Assembly (NCBI RefSeq): GCF_000773975.1
Contig: NZ_JRUQ01000040.1
Location: 62,001 to 126,000 of the forward strand
Direction of reading: 5' to 3'
DNA from: Erwinia typographi
GTDB taxonomy: Bacteria > Pseudomonadota > Gammaproteobacteria > Enterobacterales > Enterobacteriaceae
DNA length: 64,000 bases
Part shown: one piece after another, positions 38,429 to 47,605 of the stretch
Numbering within the stretch: position 1 is the stretch's first letter
How the letters are laid out: the number at the start of each line of letters is the position of its first letter
Notes under the pieces: generated by a model
Told to the model about the DNA's origin: nothing
Databases searched by the model: none
What the model saw: only the letters and a program-made list of their open reading frames with translations
Made by a program: the position numbers and the translations under genes

Positions 38429-39748
38429 ATGAAAAATTTCTCTAAAACTGCTGGCAATATGATGCTGGCCTGCGCACTCACCATCGGAACGGGTATCCCG
38501 ATCGCCGCCCCGGCTGCCGCATCGACTGCCTGGGTCGCGACCTGGAGCGCCAGCCCGCAGCCTGTCTGGGGCCCGGATTTCCTGTTTCCCGTTAATACGC
38601 CGGCGGTATTACAAGATCGGACGGTACGCCAGGTAGCACGCATCAGCCTTGGCGGGTCGCGTTTGCGCCTGGTATTGTCCAATGCCTATGGCAGGCAGCC
38701 GGTTACGTTGGGAAAAGCCACGATCGCCCTGTCCGCGCAGGACAGCGCCATTGTTGCCAACAGCCTGCGTACGGTGACCTTTGGCGGGCGCCAGACGGCG
38801 ACCCTTCTTCCTGGCGCGTCGCTGCTCAGCGACCCCATTGCGCTCCCCGTCGCTGATTCAGGGCGGGTGACGGTGAGCTTTTGGTTGCCTGATGCAACGC
38901 CGGTGAGCACGTTTCACTGGGATGGCCGCCAGACCAGTTGGATTGTCCCCGGCGATAATACCGGGTCGTCAACCCTAACCGCGGAACGTGGCGCGCCAGA
39001 AAGCACCACGGCGCGCCTGCTGCTGTCGGGCATTCAGGTGGAAACACCCGCACCGGCGCGGGCAGTTGCGGTCATTGGCGATTCCATTACCGATGGCGCG
39101 GCGGCCACTCTGGATAAGGACAGGCGCTGGCCGGACTTTCTGGCACGCAGGCTGGCCCCCCACGGCGTGGCCGTAATCAACGCCGGTATTTCCGGCGCAC
39201 GCCTGCTTTCAGATGGGATGGGAGTTAACGCGCTGGCAAGGCTGGACCGCGACGTGCTGGCGCAGCCGGGCGTGCGAAGCGTTATCGTGATGCTGGGCAT
39301 TAATGATATCGCCTGGCCGGGGACGGCCTTTGCGCCAACAGGCCAGCGCCCTTCTTTGGAAATGCTGAAGGCGGGTTATCGTCAGCTGATTGCGCAGGCG
39401 CACAATCGGGGTGTGCGGGTGATTGGCGCTACGCTGACGCCGTTTTCAGGCGCGTTACCCAACACCCCGCTGGACAATTACTACAGCCCCGATAAAGATG
39501 CCCTGCGTCGACAGGTGAATGACTGGATACGTCACGGCGGCGCGTTTGACGCCGTAATTGACTTCGATACGCTGCTGCGCGACCCCGTTCATCCAGAATT
39601 GATGACGGCGCGCTATGTCTCCGCCGACCGCCTGCACCCAGGTGATGAGGGGAACCGCGCAATGGCGGACGTCGTCGATCTCAATGCGCTGCTGCCGATG
39701 CTTATCACACCGACAAAAACGCTGGCGCCTGGCGCTCAGCAGCCATAA
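38429..39748 (+). CDS. Secreted SGNH/GDSL-family hydrolase
   Basis: The 439 residues begin with a signal peptide ending near PAAAS. A beta-rich N-terminal domain (about 35-205) precedes the SGNH hydrolase domain. The nucleophile is Ser219 in IGDSITDG, the Gly and Asn blocks are INAGISG and LGINDI, and the Asp/His pair is D400 and H403 in DRLHPGDEG. Relatives remove acyl or acetyl groups from carbohydrates and lipids. The substrate is not determinable. No clear ribosome site precedes the ATG. It is divergent from the LysR gene. Confidence 0.88.
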   Translation: MKNFSKTAGNMMLACALTIGTGIPIAAPAAASTAWVATWSASPQPVWGPDFLFPVNTPAVLQDRTVRQVARISLGGSRLRLVLSNAYGRQPVTLGKATIALSAQDSAIVANSLRTVTFGGRQTATLLPGASLLSDPIALPVADSGRVTVSFWLPDATPVSTFHWDGRQTSWIVPGDNTGSSTLTAERGAPESTTARLLLSGIQVETPAPARAVAVIGDSITDGAAATLDKDRRWPDFLARRLAPHGVAVINAGISGARLLSDGMGVNALARLDRDVLAQPGVRSVIVMLGINDIAWPGTAFAPTGQRPSLEMLKAGYRQLIAQAHNRGVRVIGATLTPFSGALPNTPLDNYYSPDKDALRRQVNDWIRHGGAFDAVIDFDTLLRDPVHPELMTARYVSADRLHPGDEGNRAMADVVDLNALLPMLITPTKTLAPGAQQP

Positions 39749-39773
39749 ATCCAGGCGTTCCCCAGGCCTGTGG

Positions 39774-39818
39774 CAGGCAGGTGAAGCGCGCGACACCGTC
39801 GGACGCTTCACCTGCCTG
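39774..39818. repeat. Perfect 15-bp inverted repeat between convergent genes
   Basis: CAGGCAGGTGAAGCG and CGCTTCACCTGCCTG are separated by 15 nt. There is no T-tract on either side. It lies in the 105-bp gap between the SGNH hydrolase and isochorismatase genes and may end or protect both transcripts. Confidence 0.8.
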
Positions 39819-39853
39819 AGCGACCAGGCTTAGTCCTCCTCTTCCAGAGCAGA

Positions 39854-40507
39854 TCAGCCTGCGTCGACTGGCACCGGCGTGTTCAGCAACTGCTGTTCCC
39901 AAAGATAAGCAATGCCGCTCCCAGCAGCATGCTGCTTAATAATCTCCGTCAGTTCGGCGGCCTGCTCCGTCCGCGCCCAGTCGCGCTGCCATTCTGCGGC
40001 CAGCGCCAGCCAGGTCATCATATTCGCCCCAGCCGCCATCATACGCTGGATAGCAAGCGCATGGGCTTCAACCGAGACGCCTCCCGAGGCATCGGTGATT
40101 ACCGTGACATCCCATCCTTCGCCGAGGGCGTGGATCGTGGGCATCGCGACGCAGACCTCAGTCCACAGACCCGCAATAACAAGCTGCTTGCGGCCCGTCG
40201 CCCTGACCGCGTCCACCACTTTCCGATCTTCCCAGGTGTTAATAAACGTGCGGTCTATCACCTGCTGGTCTGGAAAAACATCGGTGATTTGTGGAAAGAG
40301 CAGACCGCCCCGCTCAGCGATCACGCTCGTCAGGATGGTCGGAACGCCAAAGGCTTTGGCAGCCTTCGCCAGAGCCGCCGTATTATTGACTACCATCTGC
40401 GGTTCGTGGCTGTTCAGATTAGCAAGCTGGTAGGGTTGATGATCGATCAACACGAGTACCGAGTCTTCGGGACGAAGGAGCGAATCAAGGCCGTTACGAA
40501 AGGTCAT
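39854..40507 (-). CDS. Isochorismatase-family cysteine hydrolase (YcaC-like)
   Basis: The 217 residues show the family triad: Asp22 in VLVLIDHQ, a basic residue in the central part, and Cys119 in LWTEVCV. The pattern resembles YcaC-type hydrolases, whose true substrates are unclear. An AAAGGGA site lies before the ATG. It is divergent from a LysR gene at 40660, which probably regulates it. Confidence 0.88.
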   Translation of the reverse strand: MTFRNGLDSLLRPEDSVLVLIDHQPYQLANLNSHEPQMVVNNTAALAKAAKAFGVPTILTSVIAERGGLLFPQITDVFPDQQVIDRTFINTWEDRKVVDAVRATGRKQLVIAGLWTEVCVAMPTIHALGEGWDVTVITDASGGVSVEAHALAIQRMMAAGANMMTWLALAAEWQRDWARTEQAAELTEIIKQHAAGSGIAYLWEQQLLNTPVPVDAG

Positions 40508-40659
40508 TGTTGGTTCCCTTTGCTATTTTGAGTGGGTTGATTTACCAGGAAACAGTCGCCATCGGCGATGCTGCCAGGAAGGGGTATTGTGCTGTTGCCA
40601 TATTCGCTGCGGTAGTAGCATGATCTGGCAAACTGTGTTGCGACAAGAGGAACGCTGAA

Positions 40660-41574
40660 GTGAACATTGAAGAGCTACAGACATTTGTAGAAGTTGCAGA
40701 TGCGGGAGGCATTTCGCCTGCTGCGCTGAGGCTCGGCGTCTCCAAGTCGATTGTCAGTCGTCGACTCGTCCGGCTTGAAGCGGAGCTTGGCGTCCAGTTG
40801 CTGGCACGATCCACCCGCGGGACGGCCCTCACCGAAGCCGGGGCGACGTTCCGGGACTATGCAGCCAGAGTTTGCGCCGAGATCGACGTCGCAAAAGAAA
40901 CGATTCTGCCCGCCGGTGAGCTGCGCGGCCGCCTGCGCGTTGCCGTGCCGCTCTCTTTCGGCCCGACTCACTTCGCTCCCGTGCTCGCGGAAATGGCGCG
41001 GCGTCACCCGCTGATGCATATCCAGGCCTGCTACAGCGATCGCTTCGTAGACCTTATCGCTGAGGGTTACGATTGTGCGATACGGGTTGGCTATTTGCCG
41101 GATTCCAACCTGATCGCCAGGCGCGTCGGCCCAATCTACGGGAAGCTCGTCGCAAGCCCGGACTACATTAAGGTACATGGACAACCTGAAACACCGGAGG
41201 AGCTCATCGCCCATCAGGCGCTGATGCAGGGCACAGAAACCTGGCAACTTATGGATGGCGACAGGATCATCACCGTGCGTCCGCAGGGACGCTTTAAGGC
41301 CGACAACGGGACGGCTCTGGTCGCCGCCGCCGTAGCCGGACTCGGCATCGGTTACTTACCCGATTGCCTCACCCATGAATATATAGCCTCCGGTGCGCTG
41401 GTGACGGTCATGAGGCGTCACCAGCCGCCGCCAGCAGGCGCCTATGTCATCCGACCGCCGGGCCAGCATCCCGCACGCAAGATACGGGTGCTTACCGAGC
41501 TGCTGATCGAGTATTTCGCCCAGTCGCCACACTTTGCGCGGGCGGTTCCAGCCCGAGAGGGTTCTGACGGTTAA
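40660..41574 (+). CDS. LysR-family regulator, divergent from isochorismatase-family gene
   Basis: The 304 residues start at GTG with MNIEELQTFVEVADAGGIS. An N-terminal helix-turn-helix (PAALRLGVSKSIVSRRLVRL) and a CrgA-like LysR binding domain follow. The AGAGG site is about 11 nt upstream, so the start is fairly secure. It is likely the regulator of the divergent hydrolase. The inducer is unknown. Confidence 0.9.
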   Translation: MNIEELQTFVEVADAGGISPAALRLGVSKSIVSRRLVRLEAELGVQLLARSTRGTALTEAGATFRDYAARVCAEIDVAKETILPAGELRGRLRVAVPLSFGPTHFAPVLAEMARRHPLMHIQACYSDRFVDLIAEGYDCAIRVGYLPDSNLIARRVGPIYGKLVASPDYIKVHGQPETPEELIAHQALMQGTETWQLMDGDRIITVRPQGRFKADNGTALVAAAVAGLGIGYLPDCLTHEYIASGALVTVMRRHQPPPAGAYVIRPPGQHPARKIRVLTELLIEYFAQSPHFARAVPAREGSDG

Positions 41575-41627
41575 GGCGGTTAAAAGTCCTTTTCGGCTTG
41601 CTTTCTCCTTTCGGTCAGACAGGCGAT

Positions 41628-42362
41628 TCAATCCTGCGCTGTTGGCCGGATAACAATACTGCCGACATCCACTTCAGGCGGTTGCTCCAGGGCAAACAGG
41701 ATGCCCCGAGCGATCGCATCAGGCGAGATCGCAATAGCGCCAAGACGCTCTTCAATCAGTTTCTTCGTAACCTGGTCAGTGATGCTTTCACCGAAATTAG
41801 TGTCGATCACCCCCGGAGAGATTTCGGTCACGCGAAGATTTGGGCCTGCTTCCTGCCTCAGAACTTCAGTCGCCGTGCGCACCGCGTTTTTCGTCGCGGC
41901 GTAGACGCCCATGGTCGGCACGATCTTGATGCCAGCCGTTGAAACGACGTTAACCACATGCCCGCTCCCCTGCTGCGTAAACACCGGCAGAGCAGCCGCA
42001 ATGCCGTAAAGCGTGCCGCGCAAGTTAACATCGATCATTAAATCCCACTCCTCGACTTGCAGCGCATCAAAACGGGAGATCGGCCCCACCCCAGCATTGT
42101 TAATCATAACGTCGAGCCTGCCGCCTCGCTCGACCGCCAATGCGACCAGCTCCCCGAGCTCGCCCCGCTGACGGACATCGGTAGCCTTAAATACGGCCTT
42201 GCCGCCCGCAGACTTTATCTCGTCCACTACGGCCTGAAGCGCTGTTTCGTTACGCGAGCCCAGCACAACGTACGCCCCGCGCTCCGCAAGTAATTTTGCC
42301 GTCGCCCGTCCGATCCCGCTGCTTGCCCCAGTGATTGCGACAACTTTTCCCCTGATACTCAT
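41628..42362 (-). CDS. Short-chain dehydrogenase/reductase
   Basis: The 244 residues show the classical SDR set: NAD(P)-binding TGASSGIG, the NNAG motif (INNAGVG), catalytic Ser in the VVSTAG segment, and YAATK with Tyr and Lys. The GSRNE stretch at the end of the second beta strand suggests NADP(H) preference. The substrate is unknown. GGGGGAT precedes the ATG. It is divergent from an AraC-type gene 100 bp away. Confidence 0.92.
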   Translation of the reverse strand: MSIRGKVVAITGASSGIGRATAKLLAERGAYVVLGSRNETALQAVVDEIKSAGGKAVFKATDVRQRGELGELVALAVERGGRLDVMINNAGVGPISRFDALQVEEWDLMIDVNLRGTLYGIAAALPVFTQQGSGHVVNVVSTAGIKIVPTMGVYAATKNAVRTATEVLRQEAGPNLRVTEISPGVIDTNFGESITDQVTKKLIEERLGAIAISPDAIARGILFALEQPPEVDVGSIVIRPTAQD

Positions 42363-42462
42363 GACATCCCCCTTTGCAAAGTCATGGTTGAAAATTATAG
42401 GCGGCGGAGTTGAGATCCTCTATGCTGTTAAATCCATAAAATTATCGTAATCGTCTAAAACT

Positions 42463-43377
42463 ATGCTCGACCCTTTGTCAGATGTCCTTAACGTTCTCGG
42501 TGCAAGGGTGACCCGACGCACCCGGCTGGAAGCGGCGGGACGATGGGCGCTCGAATTTCCCGCCATCGATCGCCTCAAGTTTGTCGCCATGCTGCGCGGG
42601 AGCCAGTGGATGCTACTGCCCGGATGCGCACCACAGCTTCTCAACGAAGGAGACATATGCTTAATCGGACGAACTGCCTATGCGGTCGCCAGCGCCCCTG
42701 ACGTAACGCCCGTTGACGGTCAAACCGTTTACTGCTCCGGCCGCGACGTAGCGTGCATCGGCGGTGACGATACGATTGGAATCGGAGGAACAGTCACGTT
42801 CGCGGCCGCAAACGCCGATTTCCTACTCGAACGAATACCGGAATTCTTGATCGTTCCTCGTTCTTCACCTGCGTCAGCAGCGATCGCCACCATCCTTGAG
42901 CTTGTGAATAACGAAACAGAGCGGGATATGATGGGAAGCGAGATCGTCAGCGCCAGGCTTGCCGATGTGCTGCTGGTGGAAGCGTTCAGAGCTTACGCAG
43001 GCGTTGCTGAGCCAACCGGGATGGGCTGGCTCGGCGCTATTGCCGATCCCCGACTTGGCCGGGCGCTTCGCGCAATGCATGACGATGTCGCGCAACCGTG
43101 GACGGTGGCTCAGTTGGCAAAGGTCGCAGGAATGTCGCGCGCAGCCTTCTCAGCGGAGTTTACGCGTCGGCTGGGGCAGCCGCCGCTGGCTTACTTACGC
43201 ACATGGCGTCTTACCATCGCCCGCACGGCGTTGATACGAGGTGATACGACTGTCGCTTATATGGCAAACAAGGTCGGCTATACCTCGCAAAGCGCCTTTG
43301 CCCATGCCTTTCGACGCGCCTTCGGCTACTCGCCTAAAGCCGGTGATCCAGGAGGCCATAATTTGCTGACTTTTTAA
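42463..43377 (+). CDS. AraC-family regulator with cupin_6 sensor
   Basis: The 304 residues hold an N-terminal cupin_6-type domain (about 10-190) with GSQWMLLPG, and a C-terminal AraC double helix-turn-helix (about 205-300) with LAKVAGMSRAAFSAEF and the FAHAFRRAFGYSP signature. Such regulators are often found beside oxidoreductases and control them. The divergent SDR gene is the likely target. No clear ribosome site precedes the ATG. Confidence 0.9.
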   Translation: MLDPLSDVLNVLGARVTRRTRLEAAGRWALEFPAIDRLKFVAMLRGSQWMLLPGCAPQLLNEGDICLIGRTAYAVASAPDVTPVDGQTVYCSGRDVACIGGDDTIGIGGTVTFAAANADFLLERIPEFLIVPRSSPASAAIATILELVNNETERDMMGSEIVSARLADVLLVEAFRAYAGVAEPTGMGWLGAIADPRLGRALRAMHDDVAQPWTVAQLAKVAGMSRAAFSAEFTRRLGQPPLAYLRTWRLTIARTALIRGDTTVAYMANKVGYTSQSAFAHAFRRAFGYSPKAGDPGGHNLLTF

Positions 43378-43446
43378 GCCAGCAATAATGGTTTATAAAA
43401 ACAGTAAAAGTCACACCTTTAGTGAATGTATATCCATTTTTGTAAA

Positions 43447-43980
43447 CTAAACCAGCCAGTCATTGAGTACCTTTTCCAGTTTATCCAACGCTTCGACACG
43501 CTTACTTTCTGCCATACGAGCTATATTTTGTAATTTCCACTTAACTGCGGGTAAGTGTTGAATCTGGCTTTCCGGCGCTAATGACCAATCAGGCGTGCCG
43601 TGCTTAAAAGACATTAAAAAATCAAAATCCTGCTGGGTGAACTCTGCCTTAAGTACGGTCATCATCTGCGCATCACGGGAAGTCACCACAATACGCATCT
43701 CATCAGGACTATTGGTTTGCAAGACCGCCGATACGCTGGTTTCTCGTTCAAGCCCAGCAGCTATTCTTGTTAATGCCGCCCGAACATGGGGTAGCGCCAG
43801 TGCCCTGTTTTCAAGGTGAATATAGGCCAAATCAATATCCACCGAAAGGCGGGGAAAGTCGCGTACAAACAGATTAATTGCGGTCCCACCTTTTAGCGCA
43901 AAACAGTTCTCCTTTGCCACTGTCGGTAGCACACTTTTTAACAGTGCGACCTGTTTATAATAGGGCGATTGCTTATCCAT
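43447..43980 (-). pseudogene. AbiEii-type nucleotidyltransferase toxin, internally deleted
   Basis: The 177 residues start MDKQSPYYKQVALLKSVLPT and keep the AbiEii front (LKGGTAINLF, DFPRLSVDIDL with D48 and D50). After SRDAQ (residue 105) the protein jumps directly to the family's C-terminal part (FLMSFKHGTPDWSL, LPAVKWKLQNIARM). Full-length relatives of about 280-300 residues have a middle section there with a KIxAALDRQHPRDLFD-type block. About 100-120 codons are missing in frame, so toxin activity is unlikely. The start overlaps the antitoxin gene by 8 nt. Confidence 0.75.
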
Positions 43981-44746
43981 GCGATGACTCTCCGTTGATA
44001 AATTTTGCAGGTACGGTGATCTGATAATGTTTATCCAGTTTACCGCCTGTCACCACCTGCCGTTTTCCCGATCCTAGCTCGATACTGGTTTTATCGATTC
44101 GTTTAGCCCAGGCATGGCCATAATAATCAGCTAAAAAGAGATACAGGCGGTTCGTTTTTACTGCGCTGCTGGCATAAAGTAACCTTTCCACTTTGCGCGG
44201 ACTCAGATTAACTAATCCTTGAAATAGCTCGGCCGCATGCTCAAAAGAGATATCCGCCGGTATAGCATTAACCAGTTCGTAGGCAGCTAACTCAGGTACA
44301 CTGGCTTTTAACGTATTCCCTTTTATCTCGATATCGGTCAGATATTGCTCGCCAGACCGGGACAACTTTTGATTGGAATAAAAAAGCCAGTTAACTCCGG
44401 GAAACTCCTTAAACCATTTTGGCAACAATGCTTTGTCATCCACATACAGCCAGACGTTTTTGTGAGTATGCTGGAGATAATGAGCACGGCCTTGACAGGT
44501 TAAACTGGTAAGCCCTGCCAGATGCGCCGATACAGACAGCTGATTTCGCAGGCATAAAACGGCGTCGCTCCAGTCAGGCTCACGGCCAACGCGCACATAA
44601 ACTCCAGCCCGCAGCTTTTGCAGCCAGTTGCTCTGCTCATACCGATGCGCCAGGGAAGGACTGATATCATGCTTTGTCAGCCAGGACTGAGTCACCAGAG
44701 AACCAGGTGCTGTGTTCTGTAAAAGCCAGTTTATTTTTGATGGCAT
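43973..44746 (-). CDS. AbiEi-type antitoxin/repressor
   Basis: The 257 residues have an N-terminal winged-helix region (about 1-80, with LAHRYEQSNWLQKLRAGVYVR across its end) and a C-terminal AbiEi antitoxin domain. In type IV AbiE systems this protein represses its own operon and counters the AbiEii nucleotidyltransferase. It looks full length and intact, although the partner is deleted. TAGTAAA repeats just upstream may be its operator. Confidence 0.85.
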   Translation of the reverse strand: MPSKINWLLQNTAPGSLVTQSWLTKHDISPSLAHRYEQSNWLQKLRAGVYVRVGREPDWSDAVLCLRNQLSVSAHLAGLTSLTCQGRAHYLQHTHKNVWLYVDDKALLPKWFKEFPGVNWLFYSNQKLSRSGEQYLTDIEIKGNTLKASVPELAAYELVNAIPADISFEHAAELFQGLVNLSPRKVERLLYASSAVKTNRLYLFLADYYGHAWAKRIDKTSIELGSGKRQVVTGGKLDKHYQITVPAKFINGESSHG

Positions 44747-44757
44747 ACATTCACTAT

Positions 44758-44787
44758 TAGTAAAACTATCTACAAAATAGTAAACTA
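44758..44787. promoter_or_regulatory. Repeated TAGT-AAA-ACTA elements upstream of abiEi
   Basis: TAGTAAAACTA (44758-44768) and TAGTAAACTA (44778-44787) are spaced 20 bp apart, just upstream of the abiEi start. AbiEi proteins bind repeats in their own promoters; use as operator is inferred. Confidence 0.5.
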
Positions 44788-44925
44788 CGAAATGAGAAAG
44801 GCGTCAATACAGGTGAGTTTATAGCGTTGTAGATGATCGAAAACGAGAGGCCATGTATCAGCGATGATAATCTTGTCAAATGTTCCTCATCGTCCTTCTT
44901 TGTTCACTGTCCATCAATTCCCTAT

Positions 44926-44963
44926 AAAAACGCTGTTCCAGGGAAGTAAAGCCCCCGGAACAG
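44926..44963 (-). terminator. Terminator after the acid-sugar MFS transporter
   Basis: On the minus strand CTGTTCC pairs with GGAACAG across a 17-nt loop with further pairing, followed by CGTTTTTA, 24 nt after the MFS stop. Confidence 0.6.
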
Positions 44964-44986
44964 TGCAGCATTTGCCCCATGGACTA

Positions 44987-46297
44987 TCAGGCCGCAGAGG
45001 GGGTAAGCGTAATACGATCCAATGGTCCAACCATAAACAGATAGGAGATCAGGCCAAGGAGTCCCATAGAACCGATATACAGAATGGCATAGTCAAACGA
45101 CTGGGTGTTGGTCAGAATGATGCCGATCGCCAGCGGCGTAATGATACTCGCCATGTTGCCGCACATATTGAACACAGCGCCCGCGATGCCCAGCACCTCT
45201 TTTGGCGAAGTGTCGCTGAGTATGCACCAGCCCAGATTGCCAAAACCCTTGGCAAAGAAGGCCAGGCTCATTGCGGCAATCACCACGAACTCGGAAGAGG
45301 TATAGTTGGCAATCACAATCACACAGGAGATCAGCATACCGCTGATAACCGGTAGCTTCCGCGCGGTGGTCAGGCTATAACCGCGCCTGAGTAACCAGTC
45401 AGAAAAGACGCCCCCTAACAGGCCACCGATAAACCCCGCAATAGCCGGAATACTGGCGACAAAACCAACTTTCAGAATAGACATCCCTTTGCCCTGATAC
45501 AGATAGGTCGGAAACCAGGTCAGGAAAAACCAGGTGATTGAAGTCAGGCAGAATTGCCCAATATAGACGCCGATCATCATCCGGTTCAGGCAGACGCACC
45601 TGAGTTGTGAAAGCGTAATTTTCTGCGGTTCTTTTTTACTGCCCAGCGAGGGTTCACCCCCGCCATTGCGAATATAGTCTACCTCCTGCTGGCTGACGTT
45701 TGGATGGTGCAGCGGATCTTTAACTTTAATCAGCCAGAAGATACCAAGAATAACACCAATGGCGCCAATATAATAAAAGACAAAATGCCAGCTTAGATTA
45801 TGCAGAATAATGGTCATTAGCGGAGTAATAATGCCAAGCGAGATATATTGCGCCGCCTGATACACTGAGGTCACAAATCCACGTTCATTATTTGGAAACC
45901 ACTGTACGCTCAGGCGACTGTTCGCGGGAAAGGCGGGCGCTTCAATCGCCCCCATCAGCAAACGCAAAATAACTAAGGCCATTAATGGGCTGCCATACAG
46001 AAAGATAGTGCCCTGAAGCATGGTAACCAGTGACCAACAAATCAGCGCGCAGCCATAGACCAGCCGCGAGCCGTACCGATCCAACAGCCACCCGCCGGGC
46101 AGCTGCATAATAACGTAGGCAATCCCGAAGGAAGAGAAGGCCAGCCCCATCGCTTCGGGATCAAAACCTAAATCTTTACTCATTATCGGGGCGACAACGG
46201 ATAGCGTTGCGCGGTCGGCATAATTGAATACGGTTGCCAGAAATAAAAACAGCAAAATACTGTAACGCACTTTTGTGGACTTTATTATCGTGCTCAT
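44987..46297 (-). CDS. MFS transporter, GudP/GarP-like (acid sugar:proton symporter)
   Basis: The 436 residues have 12 membrane helices. They belong to the anion:cation symporter family, with FNYADRATLSVVAPIM, GWLLDRYGSRLVYG and GAIEAPAFPANSR typical of GudP, GarP and ExuT relatives. It lies 72 nt downstream of the talarate/galactarate dehydratase gene on the same strand. It therefore probably imports galactarate, talarate or glucarate. The assignment to one sugar is by context. Confidence 0.88.
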   Translation of the reverse strand: MSTIIKSTKVRYSILLFLFLATVFNYADRATLSVVAPIMSKDLGFDPEAMGLAFSSFGIAYVIMQLPGGWLLDRYGSRLVYGCALICWSLVTMLQGTIFLYGSPLMALVILRLLMGAIEAPAFPANSRLSVQWFPNNERGFVTSVYQAAQYISLGIITPLMTIILHNLSWHFVFYYIGAIGVILGIFWLIKVKDPLHHPNVSQQEVDYIRNGGGEPSLGSKKEPQKITLSQLRCVCLNRMMIGVYIGQFCLTSITWFFLTWFPTYLYQGKGMSILKVGFVASIPAIAGFIGGLLGGVFSDWLLRRGYSLTTARKLPVISGMLISCVIVIANYTSSEFVVIAAMSLAFFAKGFGNLGWCILSDTSPKEVLGIAGAVFNMCGNMASIITPLAIGIILTNTQSFDYAILYIGSMGLLGLISYLFMVGPLDRITLTPSAA

Positions 46298-46369
46298 GGC
46301 CTACTCCTTATTAAGGGTAGAGAGAGGCGTAGGATAAGAGGTCGGGAATGATTCCCGCCTGAGTTTGTA

Positions 46370-47566
46370 TTACGGCCGCTTACCGAACTCACAGCTTAAT
46401 TGCGTCCAGCGGCGCGCCTGCTCGCTCAGCGTGAAGCCCAGACCATGACGATCGGATATCCACATACGGCCATCGCGCAGTTCAAGCTGCTCATTAAACA
46501 AGGGGTTCAGCCATTCGAAATGTTCCAGCCAGGGCTCAAGTGGGTAAGCGGCAGACAGGTGCAGGTGAACTTCCATCGCGAAATGCGGAGCGAGTTTACG
46601 GCCATGCTTCGCCGCCAGATCCATAATTTTCAGGAACGGTGAAATACCGCCTACGCGGGGAGCATCCGGCTGCACAAAATCGCTGGCGTTGCCGAGAATT
46701 AACTGCTCGTGCTCACGGAAGCTGGTGAGCATTTCGCCGGTAGCGATCGGCGTATCAAGCGCGGCGGCAAGCTGGGCGTGACCTTCCACGTCATAGGCAT
46801 CCAGCGGCTCTTCAATCCAGATCAGATTGAACTGCTCCATTTTGCGTCCCATGCGGATAGCCGTTTCGCGATCCCACTGCTGGTTAGCATCGACCATTAA
46901 CGGGAAATCCTCACCCAGCGCCTGGCGCACGGCGGTTAAGCGGCGGATATCTTCGGCGCAGTTTGGCTGTCCGACCTTCAGCTTGATGCCGCCGATGCCG
47001 TTCTCGCGGGAAATCACAACATTTTTCAGCACCTGTTCAAGCGGGGTATGCAGGAAACCGCCGGAGGTGTTGTAGCACTGAACCGAATCGCGGTGTGCGC
47101 CGAGCAGTTTTGCCAACGGCAGGCCTGCGCGTTTCGCTTTCATGTCCCAGAGGGCAATGTCCATAGGGGAGATGGCCTGAACCGCCATGCCGCTACGCCC
47201 CACCGACGCGCCTGCCCACAATAGTTTGGTGTAGATCTTGTCGATATCATTGGGATCTTCACCCAGCAAATTGTCGGCGATTTCTTTCGCATGGGCGTAA
47301 ATACCCTGCCCTCCAGCACGTTTGGAGTAGCTAAATCCGACGCCTTCAAATCCATCACGGCTGCGGATTTCAGCAATAATGATCGCCACTTCAGTTAAGG
47401 GTTTTTGCCGTCCGGTCAGCACTTTCGCATCGCTCACCGGCGTCGCCAGCGGCAAAAATGCCAGCGATAGCTGCACCCATTCGATACGATCGCCGGTTTC
47501 AGCCGCCGTTTTTGCATGGGCTACTTTGGCATAGGTTACGGCTTCAGAGTTGGCACTTAAAGACAT
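46370..47566 (-). CDS. L-talarate/galactarate dehydratase
   Basis: This enolase-superfamily enzyme dehydrates L-talarate and galactarate to 5-keto-4-deoxy-D-glucarate. From ATG 47566 the protein has 398 residues, the length of the Salmonella enzyme (STM3697), and matches it almost throughout. Catalytic features include KLKVGQP (general-base Lys), VDANQQWD, WIEEPLDAYD and the late LAPHFAMEVHLHL. AGGAG lies 6 nt upstream. A second in-frame ATG 13 codons earlier (47605) also has an AGGAG site 8 nt upstream and overlaps an operator. GarL/GarR-type downstream enzymes are not in the window. Confidence 0.93.
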   Translation of the reverse strand: MSLSANSEAVTYAKVAHAKTAAETGDRIEWVQLSLAFLPLATPVSDAKVLTGRQKPLTEVAIIIAEIRSRDGFEGVGFSYSKRAGGQGIYAHAKEIADNLLGEDPNDIDKIYTKLLWAGASVGRSGMAVQAISPMDIALWDMKAKRAGLPLAKLLGAHRDSVQCYNTSGGFLHTPLEQVLKNVVISRENGIGGIKLKVGQPNCAEDIRRLTAVRQALGEDFPLMVDANQQWDRETAIRMGRKMEQFNLIWIEEPLDAYDVEGHAQLAAALDTPIATGEMLTSFREHEQLILGNASDFVQPDAPRVGGISPFLKIMDLAAKHGRKLAPHFAMEVHLHLSAAYPLEPWLEHFEWLNPLFNEQLELRDGRMWISDRHGLGFTLSEQARRWTQLSCEFGKRP

Positions 47567-47589
47567 AGGATTCTCCTGGTAGCGGTAAA

Positions 47590-47605
47590 ATGATTGCGCT
47601 AACAT
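47590..47605. promoter_or_regulatory. LacI-family operator O1 near the dehydratase start
   Basis: ATGATTGCGCTAACAT is an imperfect palindrome centred on GCGC, of LacI/GntR type. It matches O2 at 15 of 16 positions. Confidence 0.75.
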
